A DNA stretch of 64,000 bases from Peptococcaceae bacterium UBA7185 (GTDB lineage Bacteria > Bacillota > Peptococcia > Peptococcales > Peptococcaceae), in assembly GCA_002491065.1 (NCBI GenBank), contig DKVF01000051.1, forward strand, positions 3,451 through 67,450. Direction: 5' to 3'. Below the pieces are notes generated by a model that saw only the letters and a list, made by a program, of their open reading frames with translations, did not search any database and had not been told where the DNA came from. The position numbers were made by a program, and so were the translations under genes. Position 1 is the stretch's first letter. Each line of letters opens with the position of its first letter. Shown here piece by piece: positions 37,967-47,123 of this stretch.

Positions 37967-38722
37967 ATGAATGAAGAAAATGAAACAATGGCGCCTGTCA
38001 TGGAGCATTTGGATGAACTGCGCACCAGATTAATTCGCTGTGTATTGGCATTGCTGGTAGGTATGGTGATTTGTTTTGCCCTGTTTCAACAGGAACTGAC
38101 CGACATTATCATGGGGCCGTTTATGAAGCTGGAGCAGAATATGATTTATACAGCCTTTGCAGAGGGCTTTCTATTTCAGTTGAAGATTGCTTTGCTGGGT
38201 GGCTGTGTATTGGCTAGTCCGGTGATTATCTGGCAGATTATGCGGTTTGTGCTACCGGCGCTTTATAAAAATGAGAAACGAATCTTTTTTATTATGACCT
38301 TTTTCGGGATTGTGCTCTTTGTAGGCGGTGTGTGTTTCGGCTACTTTTTGGTGCTGCGGCCGGTGATGGAAACCTTAATCCGTTTGGCAGGCACAGAGCT
38401 GACGCCGATGATCACAGCAAGCTCCTATTTATCCTTTGTGCTGGGCTTTTTGATTCCCTTCGGCTTGGTGTTTGAGATTCCCATGGTAGTGTATTTTCTT
38501 ACTATTGTAGGAATTATCACGCCTCAGCTGCTCACGAAAAACCGCAAGTACGTACTATTGATCGTGTTGGTCTTGGCGGCGATGTTTACCCCGCCGGATA
38601 TTGTCAGTCAGCTTTGTCTGGCCGTGCCGATGATGCTCTTGTACGAAATAGGGATTCAGATTTCTCAGTTTGTGTATAAACGAAAGTTAAAAAAAGAGGC
38701 AAAACGGGCAAGGATGCAATAG
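37967..38722 (+). CDS. tatC: Sec-independent protein translocase TatC
   Basis: A 251-residue protein with six membrane helices and the hallmark MEHLDELRTRLI near the N terminus, YFLVLRPVMETL and a PFGLVFEIPMV segment. It recognises twin-arginine signal peptides. The start is uncertain: ATG at 37967 fits the family length, while a TTG at 37940 would add nine residues. It forms a minimal TatAC system with the preceding gene. Confidence 0.95.
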   Translation: MNEENETMAPVMEHLDELRTRLIRCVLALLVGMVICFALFQQELTDIIMGPFMKLEQNMIYTAFAEGFLFQLKIALLGGCVLASPVIIWQIMRFVLPALYKNEKRIFFIMTFFGIVLFVGGVCFGYFLVLRPVMETLIRLAGTELTPMITASSYLSFVLGFLIPFGLVFEIPMVVYFLTIVGIITPQLLTKNRKYVLLIVLVLAAMFTPPDIVSQLCLAVPMMLLYEIGIQISQFVYKRKLKKEAKRARMQ

Positions 38723-38756
38723 AAAAAACGAATAAGAATTGAGGAGGTTTTTGACA

Positions 38757-39935
38757 ATGGGAGTATTGATTAACATTGGCAGCATTATGGGGAAAGAAAT
38801 TTTGAATTTGGCCGATGGCACAATGATTGGCAAGGTGTATGGCGTAGCATTGACTTCAGATAAGAAAGTGGCTGGTTTGAAAGTAAAAGAAAAAAAATTT
38901 ATGGGCAATGTGAATATCGTGCCCTTTGAGAATGTGCGTGCTTTTGGTGCGACCATTACAGTAAATGATGTTGACGGCGCTACTTGTGCAGAGATTCGGG
39001 ATGCTTTGGGAAAAAATGTAATTACCGCCGACGGTAATCTACTGGGTCGTGTGGAAGAGCTGGCCTTTGATGAAAAAAGCGGCGAGGTGGCAGAAATCGT
39101 CATCAAGGGTGAGCTGATGGATACCATGACCGGCGGACGGGGGATTTTGCCTGGAGAAAAAATCGTCAGCTTCGGCAAGGACGTTGTGATTGCGGCGGAA
39201 AATATTACCGCGGAAGATTTTCATATTCCCGCCGAGGAATTTTATGGCGACTGGAAGTCTGTAGATGAAATGCTGGATGAAATTGACGCTGTGAACGGCG
39301 TATCCTTTGACGAAGACGGATTTGAAGAAAAAGTCGAAGAACCATTGGAAAAGACCATTGATGGCTTTACAAAGGCAATGGAGGACGCAGTAGGCAAGCT
39401 GAAGGATGAGGTGACCAGCGATAAATTTAAAGAACAGACAGAACGATTCATTGACCGTTTCGGTGAAGAGGCCAAGGGTTTGTTTAACGAGATGCGGGAC
39501 TGGGTAAAAAATATTGATACAGATGGTTTGAAAGAAGATATCAAAAATAAGATGAATCGCCGGGAAGAACCGGAAGATGTATTGGCGGCGGACTTGGTAC
39601 AGCAGCTGGAGGATTTGACCGTTGAAAAGCCTTTGCTGGATGAAGAAGGCAATGTCATTGTTTGGCCGGGACAGATTATCGGCAAGGAGGAAATAAAAAC
39701 AGCATTGCGCAGTGGTAAATTACAGGATCTACTGGACCTGGCTACAGTATCCCTATTAGAGGACGCAAAACCGGCAGCAGAAGAATATGAAGAGGATACA
39801 GCACCAGCGGAGACCGGAGCAGAAGAAGACGCTGTCTGTGAAGAAAAAGCGCCGCTGTCAGAAGAAGATGCTGCTTTTATTGCGGAGGAAGCTGCTAAAA
39901 TAGAAGAAGCAGAAGAACAAAAACCGGAAGTATAG
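38757..39935 (+). CDS. PRC-barrel domain protein with long acidic tail
   Basis: A 392-residue cytoplasmic protein. Two PRC-barrel modules are visible: GKEILNLADGTMIGKVYGVAL (about 13-70) and GKNVITADGNLLGRVEELAFD (about 85-145). From about 165 on it is mostly helical and acidic, with a probable coiled region (about 195-280) and a Glu/Ala-rich end. PRC barrels bind proteins or RNA; the function of this long fusion is unknown. GAGGAGG precedes the ATG, and it follows tatC by 34 bases, so it may be cotranscribed with the Tat genes. Confidence 0.8.
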   Translation: MGVLINIGSIMGKEILNLADGTMIGKVYGVALTSDKKVAGLKVKEKKFMGNVNIVPFENVRAFGATITVNDVDGATCAEIRDALGKNVITADGNLLGRVEELAFDEKSGEVAEIVIKGELMDTMTGGRGILPGEKIVSFGKDVVIAAENITAEDFHIPAEEFYGDWKSVDEMLDEIDAVNGVSFDEDGFEEKVEEPLEKTIDGFTKAMEDAVGKLKDEVTSDKFKEQTERFIDRFGEEAKGLFNEMRDWVKNIDTDGLKEDIKNKMNRREEPEDVLAADLVQQLEDLTVEKPLLDEEGNVIVWPGQIIGKEEIKTALRSGKLQDLLDLATVSLLEDAKPAAEEYEEDTAPAETGAEEDAVCEEKAPLSEEDAAFIAEEAAKIEEAEEQKPEV

Positions 39936-40023
39936 AAAATTTTTTTAATAATGGTTGATTGGGTGGACTGCAGATGCATTCGTCTGTCCAATCAGCCCAA
40001 AATAAGTATAAGAGGTGTAGCTT

Positions 40024-40254
40024 ATGCAGGACATATTAGCATTAAATGAGTTGCCTATGGGGCAGATGGGAGAAGTTGTTTCTCTGACTGAAGAACATAA
40101 AAATGCTCTTTATCAGGAATATGGAGTAGGTGTAGGTATGACTGTTATGATTCTGCATAAAGCGGTGGACTGGCTAGTGCAAATCGGCTACAGCCAGGTT
40201 GACATTGGCAGTAAATATTTACAGCATATTAAAGTGAAACCTGTTGCACTGTAA
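40024..40254 (+). CDS. FeoA family protein
   Basis: A 76-residue SH3-like protein. The pattern LNELPMGQMGEVVSL, then VGVGMTVMIL and a closing beta segment ending in VKPVAL resembles FeoA, the small cytoplasmic partner of the ferrous iron transporter FeoB. No feoB is nearby, and stand-alone FeoA domains also occur as regulators. AGAGGTGTAGCTT precedes the ATG. Confidence 0.65.
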   Translation: MQDILALNELPMGQMGEVVSLTEEHKNALYQEYGVGVGMTVMILHKAVDWLVQIGYSQVDIGSKYLQHIKVKPVAL

Positions 40255-40286
40255 ATTGTCAGAAAAGACAGAATAGAATAAAGGAG

Positions 40287-40322
40287 AACACGATGGGACG
40301 AACATGTCGGTCGTGTTTTTTA
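40287..40322 (+). terminator. Rho-independent terminator after the FeoA-like gene
   Basis: AACACGA (40287-40293) pairs with TCGTGTT (40311-40317), followed by T6. Confidence 0.75.
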
Positions 40323-40613
40323 TATTTCCAAAAGTCTTTGGCAAACAATACAGAATTTCTACGAAATCACTTCGGGAGTTTCTGATATCATTACATGTTG
40401 GGTAGATGGGGTTCTATTTCTGCATTTCTTATTTTTGCAGGAAAAAATGAAAAAGTGAATTGGAGATTGGGAGCAAGATTTTTGCAAAAATGAGGCGAGG
40501 CTATTTTTCAAAATATAAAAATATGGTAAAATAAATGTAGTATCTTTTTAAAATTGAAGCGATATTTTAAGAGCATACCGTGAAAAGAATCAAATAACGT
40601 GAAAGGGAAAACG
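40323..40613. other. intergenic stretch without visible features
   Basis: An AT-rich leader before the macrodomain gene. No convincing promoter pair, hairpin or coding frame was seen. Confidence 0.45.
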
Positions 40614-41144
40614 ATGACAGAGCAATGGTGTAACAATATTCGTTTTGAAACTATGGATATTACGAAAGCAGACACAGAATGTATTGTAAATGCAGCCAAT
40701 CGCAGTTTATTAGGTGGCGGTGGTGTGGATGGTGCTATTCATCGTGCAGCGGGACCGGAACTGCTGGCAGAATGCCGCGCATTGCACGGCTGCAGCACAG
40801 GGGAAGCAAAAATTACCAAAGGGTATCGGCTGAATACGCAATATGTGATCCATACCGTAGGACCTATTTATTCCGGCACCGAAAAAGACGCAGTCTTACT
40901 GCGCGACTGCTACTGGAACAGTTTGGAGACAGCTCGTTCTTATGGGCTTCACAGCATCGCTTTTCCCGCTATCTCTACGGGAGCCTATGGCTATCCGCTG
41001 GAAGCAGCCACGGAGATTGCACTGAAAACCGTTGCAGCTTGGTTAAAAGCTAATCCGCAGTATGATATGGAGGTACTGATGGCCTGTTATAACCATAAAA
41101 CCTGTGAGATTTATAAAAAGTGCTGGGAAAAGTACAGAAGTTAA
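40614..41144 (+). CDS. macrodomain protein (O-acetyl-ADP-ribose deacetylase type)
   Basis: A 176-residue single macrodomain. The ligand site is intact: DITKADTECIVNAANRSLLGGGGVDGAIHRAAG with the catalytic-type Asn and Asp, and AFPAISTGAYGYP. This is the YmdB/MacroD layout, which hydrolyses O-acetyl-ADP-ribose or removes ADP-ribose from proteins. AAAGGGAAAACG precedes the ATG. It is followed after 98 bases by an HNH endonuclease gene in the same direction. A sirtuin, which makes O-acetyl-ADP-ribose, is encoded 11 kb away. Confidence 0.93.
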   Translation: MTEQWCNNIRFETMDITKADTECIVNAANRSLLGGGGVDGAIHRAAGPELLAECRALHGCSTGEAKITKGYRLNTQYVIHTVGPIYSGTEKDAVLLRDCYWNSLETARSYGLHSIAFPAISTGAYGYPLEAATEIALKTVAAWLKANPQYDMEVLMACYNHKTCEIYKKCWEKYRS

Positions 41145-41242
41145 AAAATATTTTTGGCGATAACAAATGTTTTTATGATACTTGGGTTATGTAAATTAAA
41201 GTCAAAGTAAAAATTAAAGCATTTGATGGAAGTGAGTGTAAT

Positions 41243-42256
41243 ATGGCTGGATGGGATTTGAAAAAGGGTGAGTTGCAGTTAGTACCGATTCATGATGATC
41301 AGTTGTGGGCACGGTTTAATTTTGTATTTTCTGATGCCAGTGCTAAACGGAACAGCTACAAATTTGGATTGATTAAATCAATACTGGATAATTTATTGAA
41401 CTGTACGATTGAGGATGACAAATTTGTGTTGTTTTATCATGATATTTTTGCAAAGTTTACTGAAAGTTATTGGAATTTAGTGCTGAAATATCATTTGCGG
41501 CAGATGCGTCCAGATGGAAAATCCCAATATTCCAAAATAGAACAGATTTTACAGCAGGCGCAGATTGATTTTAAGATTCCAGAACAAATTCCTTTTGATT
41601 CTCTGAATGCTACATTGCAAGAAACAATCATAGCACAAGTGCAGAGGGAATGTAGAAAGTATGTGATAGGCGCTTTGTACAGTGACTTAGAAGGGATTGT
41701 GTACGGCTTCGATAAAAAGGAAAAATATCTTGTACTACATCCTACGGCGTATCAATTTTTGATGAAATATAAAATGGAATTGGAACGGTTAAATTATTAT
41801 GCTTGGGCCAAATTTTTAGAAACTGTAAATGATGATTCTCTGCTGGTTCGTCTGTTGAATAAACTGGAGCTCGCCTCGCCGCAGCGCAAAAACTTGGACA
41901 TTTATCGTCAGGTACTTTATCAGGAATTTGGGGCGCATTACTGCTTCTATTGCGGAAAGAAACTTACTGGGATTTCCCATGTAGATCATTTTATTCCATG
42001 GTCCTTTGTAAAAGAAGACAAGCTCTGGAATTTTGTGCTGAGCTGTCCTTCCTGCAATAATGGAAAAAGTAACAAACTTCCTGCACAGGCGTTTGTAGAG
42101 GTGATGGAAGAACGCAACAGTCATGTTGTTTTACGCAGTGATTTCTCGCGAAACCAGTTTGCAAGCTATCGGCAAGGGTTAATCTCTCATTTATGGCAAT
42201 ATGCCCATAATGCAGGATTTCAGGTATATAAAACAGATTTGGACTTAAGAACATAA
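41243..42256 (+). CDS. HNH endonuclease domain protein
   Basis: A 337-residue protein. The C-terminal third carries a complete HNH/zinc module: C234 and C237 (CFYC), H246 and H249 (HVDH), N263 and C268/C271 (CPSCNNGKSN). The first 225 residues are helical and of unknown family, perhaps a target-recognition or regulatory part. It is not next to a methylase, integrase or transposase. GGAAGTGAG precedes the ATG. Solitary HNH proteins of this size are often found in defence or mobile contexts; that role is inference here. Confidence 0.82.
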   Translation: MAGWDLKKGELQLVPIHDDQLWARFNFVFSDASAKRNSYKFGLIKSILDNLLNCTIEDDKFVLFYHDIFAKFTESYWNLVLKYHLRQMRPDGKSQYSKIEQILQQAQIDFKIPEQIPFDSLNATLQETIIAQVQRECRKYVIGALYSDLEGIVYGFDKKEKYLVLHPTAYQFLMKYKMELERLNYYAWAKFLETVNDDSLLVRLLNKLELASPQRKNLDIYRQVLYQEFGAHYCFYCGKKLTGISHVDHFIPWSFVKEDKLWNFVLSCPSCNNGKSNKLPAQAFVEVMEERNSHVVLRSDFSRNQFASYRQGLISHLWQYAHNAGFQVYKTDLDLRT

Positions 42257-42379
42257 GGATAAAAAATTCGCAGATATTTCAAATAGTTTGGGATTCCAGC
42301 AGGGTATTATCAATCATTTTTCGCAGACATACTTTTATAAAAACAAACATGGATGGCTTAGCATCTCTACCCAAGAGAA

Positions 42380-42434
42380 AAAAGCACGAGAGATGGTCTC
42401 TAAAAGATAGAGGCGCGTCTTTCGTGCTTTTCCT
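42380..42434 (+). terminator. hairpin terminator after the HNH gene
   Basis: AAAAGCACGA (42380-42389) pairs with TCGTGCTTTT (42422-42431), and the inner GAGA/TCTT extends it. Confidence 0.7.
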
Positions 42435-42460
42435 TATGGTGAGGAAGGCCAGTTTTATGC

Positions 42461-42800
42461 TTTCAATTCATCAATTTCAGCCAGCCATAAGGCCGATATT
42501 ACGTCGCTGGGCATACGTCAGTCGCCGCGGGGCGACAGTGCTACAGAAGCAACCTTGGGGCCGTCGGGCAGACAGGAACGCTTGAACTGCTGATTGAAGG
42601 AACGACGGAAAAAGATACGCATCCAGTGCCGGGTCGTCTCATTGTCATATTGGCCAGCAAAGGCATGTTGTGCCAGATAGTAAATCTTTTTTCGGTGAAA
42701 AAGCCCAGCGCACAGCATAGTACAGGAAAAAGTCATGGAACTTATAGGGGACCACCAGATCTTCCGTTTTTTGTGCAATTTCACCGTTTTCTAATGTAAA
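42461..42800 (-). pseudogene. broken partial duplicate of the nadE 3' end
   Basis: About 340 bases match the last 115 codons of the intact nadE at 44493-46424 at roughly nine bases in ten by eye. The copy runs from [12 protein letters not shown] to the C terminus. It carries a one-base insertion in the T run of the FSPKK codons (frameshift) and a TGA where nadE has the Trp codon after SPRGD. The upstream 80 percent of the gene is absent, so it cannot make a working enzyme. Confidence 0.88.
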
Positions 42801-43053
42801 AACCGTTACGATTCCAGCAGAGAAAATAGAGAGAAGGGGAAAATAGTATGCAGAAACTATCAATTTTTGTCTTAAAAACGTACACTGCTGGCTGACTTTA
42901 ATGTTGCAAGGCTGGGTGTGTTAGCCTACAAAAATCTGTCCGCGGTTTTAGCGGTGGATATTGTTCTGTCGCTTATTGTCTTTTGCGATTTTGGTTCAAT
43001 GTTTTTTAAGATGAGTGTGAAATATATAAATTGCATTAAAGGCTATCAGGAAC

Positions 43054-43164
43054 TATGGAGACCGGTTTGGGCTGTGCTTTGGCGTTGGCTGACGTACTGT
43101 TCTGGATCATGTTTTCCCGTTACGAATTAGAGAAACCGGAAGGGCAGATCCAGGAGATTATATA
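43054..43164 (+). pseudogene. C-terminal remnant of a membrane transporter
   Basis: A 36-codon frame reading METGLGCALALADVLFWIMF, then SRYELEKPEGQIQEII and stop, looks like the last membrane helix and short tail of a sugar/cation symporter or MFS protein. No ribosome binding site or upstream part remains. It still ends right before a strong terminator. Confidence 0.5.
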
Positions 43165-43216
43165 AAAAAGCAGGAATGAGGCTGCTTCTACATCCTCATT
43201 CCTGCTTTTTGTTTTT
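43163..43216. terminator. strong bidirectional terminator
   Basis: AAAAAGCAGGAATGAGG pairs perfectly with CCTCATTCCTGCTTTTT around a 12-base loop. It serves the decayed transporter on the plus strand and the SDR gene on the minus strand. Confidence 0.9.
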
Positions 43217-43286
43217 TGCAGAATCAGGTATTCCTGTATACCGAAGACAGTGTAAAAAATACCATCAGCATGCGAAAATGATGTGG

Positions 43287-44090
43287 TTACCAGGTGCGAG
43301 AGTTCATCTGTTTAAATTGAGCCACAGTAGGTGCATGGGAGTTCATACCACCATCTACATTGATAATCTGACCGGTGACATAAGCGCTTTCGTCAGAGCC
43401 GAAGAATACGCACATATGGCCGATATCTTCTGGACAACCGTAGCGGTTTACCATGATATTGCTCAGGAAAATGTCTTTCAGCACCTGTGGAACTTTAGCT
43501 TCGTTGTCTGGTGTTACAATCAGACCAGGACGCACACAATTGCAACGAATGTTATCTTTGCCGTACTGCAGTGCAGTGTACTGGGTCAGCATGTCCACGC
43601 CAGCCTTGGCGCAGGCATAAGCGGTAGAACCGAGATCTCCGGCGCAGGCAGCCATGGATCCAATATTGATGATGGAACCGCCGTTTTCATTTTTCTGCAT
43701 ATAAGGCAGTACGCATTTAATGGCATAGAAGGTACCGCGCATATCGCTCTGGAAAATGTCGTCCCACATTTCCAGGGTCAGTTCATCCACACGGCCGTCT
43801 TTTAGGGAAACATTAGCGGCATTGTTAACCAGGATATCAATTTTACCGTATTTTTCAACAGTGTCAGCAATCAGTGTTTCGATGCTGGACGGATCCGTGA
43901 TGTCCATAAAATGATAGGAGGCTTGGCCACCTTCCTGGGTGATCATGTCTACCACAGCCTGACCTTTTTCTTTTCTGCGGCCGCAAATAATAACTTTGGC
44001 ACCTTCTGCAGCATACAGACGGGCGATTCCAATGCCAATCCCGCTGGTAGAGCCGGTAACAATGGCAACTTTGTCTTTTAATCTGTTCAT
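43287..44090 (-). CDS. short-chain dehydrogenase/reductase
   Basis: A 267-residue classical SDR. Cofactor loop TGSTSGIGIGIA, acidic DITD, NNAANVS, catalytic Ser in INIGSMA and Tyr-Lys in YACAK are all present. The basic residues after the second strand (CGRRKEK) favour NADP. Substrates of this group include 3-oxoacyl-ACP, sugars and hydroxysteroids; no neighbour settles which. AGGAGGAATTACTT precedes the ATG, and a promoter lies upstream. Confidence 0.9.
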   Translation of the reverse strand: MNRLKDKVAIVTGSTSGIGIGIARLYAAEGAKVIICGRRKEKGQAVVDMITQEGGQASYHFMDITDPSSIETLIADTVEKYGKIDILVNNAANVSLKDGRVDELTLEMWDDIFQSDMRGTFYAIKCVLPYMQKNENGGSIINIGSMAACAGDLGSTAYACAKAGVDMLTQYTALQYGKDNIRCNCVRPGLIVTPDNEAKVPQVLKDIFLSNIMVNRYGCPEDIGHMCVFFGSDESAYVTGQIINVDGGMNSHAPTVAQFKQMNSRTW

Positions 44091-44131
44091 AAGTAATTCC
44101 TCCTATACTTTGAATTTTTAGTATTAATTTA

Positions 44132-44160
44132 ACTATATATCATACAAAAGAAGAATTCAA
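44132..44160 (-). promoter_or_regulatory. promoter of the SDR gene
   Basis: On the minus strand TTGAAT (44155-44160) and TATAGT (44132-44137) are 17 bases apart, about 45 bases before the start codon. Confidence 0.65.
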
Positions 44161-44438
44161 TAGGTGATCATGATAAAATTATTAGATTACAGAATAGGGT
44201 CAGAAAAATATTTTTGGTACAATTATGATGCACGCTGCTCATGCTGTTTTATCGGTTTTTCGATAGTTGCGGATGAAAGAAAGACTACAAACAGCAGGAT
44301 ACCCTAACTCCACAGGTTTTTGCTTTGACCGTCTTAGGCTTGCGTGATATCATTAGATGATTCTCATTTAACAAAAGGAGAACTGGCAGTAAAATATTAT
44401 CTCATTAACAATTATGAAAAATACTCAATAACTGAATA
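44161..44438. other. intergenic stretch without visible features
   Basis: Lies between the SDR promoter and the nadE terminator. No coding frame with a ribosome binding site is visible. A GATGATTCTCATTT stretch near 44355 only loosely resembles a Fur box. Confidence 0.45.
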
Positions 44439-44485
44439 AAAGCAGAGATGTTTTCCTTATACATTAGGAAAATCTCCGCTTTTTC
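44439..44485 (-). terminator. terminator of nadE
   Basis: AGCAGAGATGTTTTCCT pairs with AGGAAAATCTCCGCT with two mismatches. T runs lie on the plus side and weaker ones on the minus side. Confidence 0.7.
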
Positions 44486-44492
44486 TATATAT

Positions 44493-46424
44493 TTATGCTT
44501 TCAGCGCATCAATTTCAGCCAGCCATAAGGCCGATACTGCGTCGCTGGGCATACGCCAGTCGCCGCGGGGCGACAGCGCTACAGAACCAACCTTGGGACC
44601 GTCGGGCAGACAGGAACGCTTAAACTGTTGATTGAAGAAACGACGGAAAAAGGTACGCAGCCAATGAAGGATGGTCTTATTGTCATATTGGTCGGCAAAG
44701 GCCTGCTGTGCCAGATAGTAAATTTTTTTCGGTGAAAACGCCCAGCGCACAGAGTAGTACAGGAAAAAGTCATGGAGCTCATAGGGTCCTACTAGGTCTT
44801 CCGTTTTCTGTGCGATTTCACCGTTTTGCGCAGGCAACAACTCAGGACTGACCGGCGTATCTAAAATATCCAGAAGCGTTGCTCTTAGCTCCGGCTGTCC
44901 GGTGCTGTCCGCTACATAGCGCACAATATGACGCACCAGTGTTTTGGGAATGGAGCTGTTGACACCATACATGGACATATGATCGCCGTTGTAGGTGGCC
45001 CAGCCCAACGCCAGCTCAGACAAATCGCCGGTGCCCACTACCATACCGCCGGTCTGATTGGCAATGTCCATCAATACCTGGGTGCGTTCCCGCGCTTGTC
45101 CATTTTCAAAGGTGACGCTGTGGTCGGAAAAATCATGTCCGATGTCGGCAAAGTGGGCCTTTACTGTATTGCCGATATCCACAGTGCGGAAGGTTACGCC
45201 CAATTCCTGACACAACTTTTCCGCATTGGAGCGGGTGCGATTGGTGGTGCCGAAGCAAGGCATAGTGACAGCAATGATATCTGTGCGGGGACGTTCCAGC
45301 AAATCCATAGCGCGGACGGCGACCAGCAGTGCCAGGGTGGAGTCCAGTCCGCCGGAAATGCCGATTACCGCTGTTTTAGACCAGGAGTGCACCAGTCGCT
45401 TTTTTAAGCCCTGCGCCTGAATGGAGAGAATCAATTCACAGCGTTCAGCGCGATGCGCCTGATTGTCAGGCACAAAGGGCAATGGCGCAATGGTGCGGCT
45501 GAGAGTGCCAACAGGCATTTCCTGGGCAAAGTCAGAGTGCAGATATCCTTCCTGCTGTATAGGAAAGGTGTTCAATTTGCGCCGTTCCTGGCTCATTTTC
45601 TCCACATCAATTTCTGTGGTGATCAGTCCGCCGGTGAACAGCTGACTCTCTGCCAGGATAACGCCGTTTTCTGCGATGAGATTATGACCGGAGAATACTA
45701 CATCCGTGGTGGATTCTCCATAGCCGGCGTTGGCATAGACATACCCGGACAACAGGCGGGCCGATTGGCCGCTGACCAATTGCCGACGATATTCGGCTTT
45801 CCCGATGACCTCATTGCTGGCCGACAGATTGACAATGATGGTGGCGCCTGCCATGGCGTGCTGCGTGGACGGCGGCAAAGGAGACCAGAGGTCTTCACAG
45901 ATTTCTACAGCGAAGGTGAAATCCTGCTGATTGAGACAGTGAAACAACAGACGGGTGCCAAAGGGCACCGCATCCTCCAAACCAATGGCCTGGAGCGCGT
46001 CGGTATAGAGATACGTTTTATCCACAGCAGTTTGGAAGTGACGATGTTCATAAAATTCGCCGTAAGTGGGCAGCGACGTCTTGGGCACGATGCCCAGCAC
46101 ATCGCCTTGCTGGATGATAACTGCACAGTTGAAGAGCTTGCCCTCATGCACCAAAGGCGCACCAATGACGGCTACCGATTGGAGCTGGCGGCTTGCCTCG
46201 ATTAACGTTTTTATGCCGTGCAGACAGCCATCCAGCAATACTGGCTGCAAAAATAAATCACCGCAGGTATATCCGGTGAGTACCAGCTCGGGGAATGCCA
46301 CCAGCTGGCAGTTCTGTGCTTCCGCTTTCCGCCAGAGCTGCAGCACAGCTTCTGTATTGTATGCGCAATCTGCCACTTTAATTTCCGGTGTGGCCGCTGC
46401 AACCTTTACAAATCCGTATTCCAT
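44493..46424 (-). CDS. nadE: glutamine-dependent NAD synthetase
   Basis: A 643-residue two-domain enzyme making NAD from deamido-NAD, ATP and glutamine. The N-terminal nitrilase-like glutaminase (about 1-275) has the Glu in [14 protein letters not shown], Lys in [14 protein letters not shown] and nucleophilic Cys in VEICEDLW. The synthetase domain has the PP-loop [11 protein letters not shown] and [33 protein letters not shown] precedes the ATG. A decayed copy of its last fifth lies 2 kb downstream. Confidence 0.97.
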   Translation of the reverse strand: MEYGFVKVAAATPEIKVADCAYNTEAVLQLWRKAEAQNCQLVAFPELVLTGYTCGDLFLQPVLLDGCLHGIKTLIEASRQLQSVAVIGAPLVHEGKLFNCAVIIQQGDVLGIVPKTSLPTYGEFYEHRHFQTAVDKTYLYTDALQAIGLEDAVPFGTRLLFHCLNQQDFTFAVEICEDLWSPLPPSTQHAMAGATIIVNLSASNEVIGKAEYRRQLVSGQSARLLSGYVYANAGYGESTTDVVFSGHNLIAENGVILAESQLFTGGLITTEIDVEKMSQERRKLNTFPIQQEGYLHSDFAQEMPVGTLSRTIAPLPFVPDNQAHRAERCELILSIQAQGLKKRLVHSWSKTAVIGISGGLDSTLALLVAVRAMDLLERPRTDIIAVTMPCFGTTNRTRSNAEKLCQELGVTFRTVDIGNTVKAHFADIGHDFSDHSVTFENGQARERTQVLMDIANQTGGMVVGTGDLSELALGWATYNGDHMSMYGVNSSIPKTLVRHIVRYVADSTGQPELRATLLDILDTPVSPELLPAQNGEIAQKTEDLVGPYELHDFFLYYSVRWAFSPKKIYYLAQQAFADQYDNKTILHWLRTFFRRFFNQQFKRSCLPDGPKVGSVALSPRGDWRMPSDAVSALWLAEIDALKA

Positions 46425-46541
46425 ATAAAATCCTCCTGAAAAACATAAATATATTGAAAAAGAATAGGAAAAATTCTATTTTTATTTTACCGAAAATACC
46501 AGCAAGAAACAAGAAGGGCAGGGAAAAAATATAATATTTTC

Positions 46542-46569
46542 TTGCAGAGCAGGAAGAAGGCTGTATAAT
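46542..46569 (+). promoter_or_regulatory. promoter of ogt
   Basis: TTGCAG (46542-46547) and TATAAT (46564-46569) with a 16-base spacer, 40 bases before the start. Confidence 0.65.
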
Positions 46570-46609
46570 GAAACTATATAAAAACAAAAACGCAGGAGGA
46601 ATGAGAAGT

Positions 46610-47110
46610 ATGTTTTATGATATCACCTTTGCAACACCAGTGGGACTTCTTCGCGTGGCAGAGTGCCAGGGCGCTATTGTGCAGATTCAATTTGTTCAGG
46701 AGAATGCAGAAGCCCTTGCAAATGCGCTACATCAGGAAACCCTTTTGCTGTTGGAGGCGAAAAGACAGCTGACAGAATATTTCGCAGGAGAGAGAAAAGC
46801 GTTCTCCCTGCCGTTAAAGGCAGAGGGAACAGCATTTCAGAAACGAGTATGGCAACAGCTGGAGCAGATTCCCTATGGGGAAACACGCAGCTACGGAGAG
46901 ATTGCCAGAGAAATGGGAAATCCCAAGGCAGCGCGGGCAGTAGGCAGCGCCAATCATTGCAATCCCATTGCCATTGTGGTTCCCTGTCATCGCGTCATTG
47001 GCGCGACAGGCAAGCTGGTGGGCTATGCAGGCGGATTGGAGATTAAGCGGAGCCTGTTGGAGTTGGAACAGCATGGACGTGCAGTTGCCAGTACGGAGAA
47101 TTTGGCTTAG
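46610..47110 (+). CDS. ogt: methylated-DNA--protein-cysteine methyltransferase
   Basis: A 166-residue suicide repair protein removing alkyl groups from O6-guanine. The active Cys sits in IVVPCHRVIG, preceded by the helix-turn-helix region FQKRVWQQLEQIPYGETRSYGEIA and the NHCNPIAIV stretch. AGGAGG is ten bases before the ATG at 46610; an ATG at 46601 is too close to it. Single gene, convergent with the PAP2 gene. Confidence 0.95.
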   Translation: MFYDITFATPVGLLRVAECQGAIVQIQFVQENAEALANALHQETLLLLEAKRQLTEYFAGERKAFSLPLKAEGTAFQKRVWQQLEQIPYGETRSYGEIAREMGNPKAARAVGSANHCNPIAIVVPCHRVIGATGKLVGYAGGLEIKRSLLELEQHGRAVASTENLA

Positions 47111-47123
47111 CCAAAAGGACGCT

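Noticed and set aside
40024..40254. Complete Feo iron transport locus
   Set aside because: Only a FeoA-like gene is present; no FeoB-like GTPase permease is nearby.
43176..43805. Long open frame of about 209 codons on the plus strand
   Set aside because: It lies antisense to the intact SDR gene, which has all catalytic motifs; the frame shows no family pattern and no ribosome binding site.
44345..44372. Fur-box-like sequence upstream of the SDR/nadE interval
   Set aside because: The match is loose, not palindromic enough, and no adjacent gene is linked with iron.
45453..46205. Open frame of 250 codons on the plus strand
   Set aside because: Antisense shadow of nadE; composition is that of a reversed coding strand and no motif is present.
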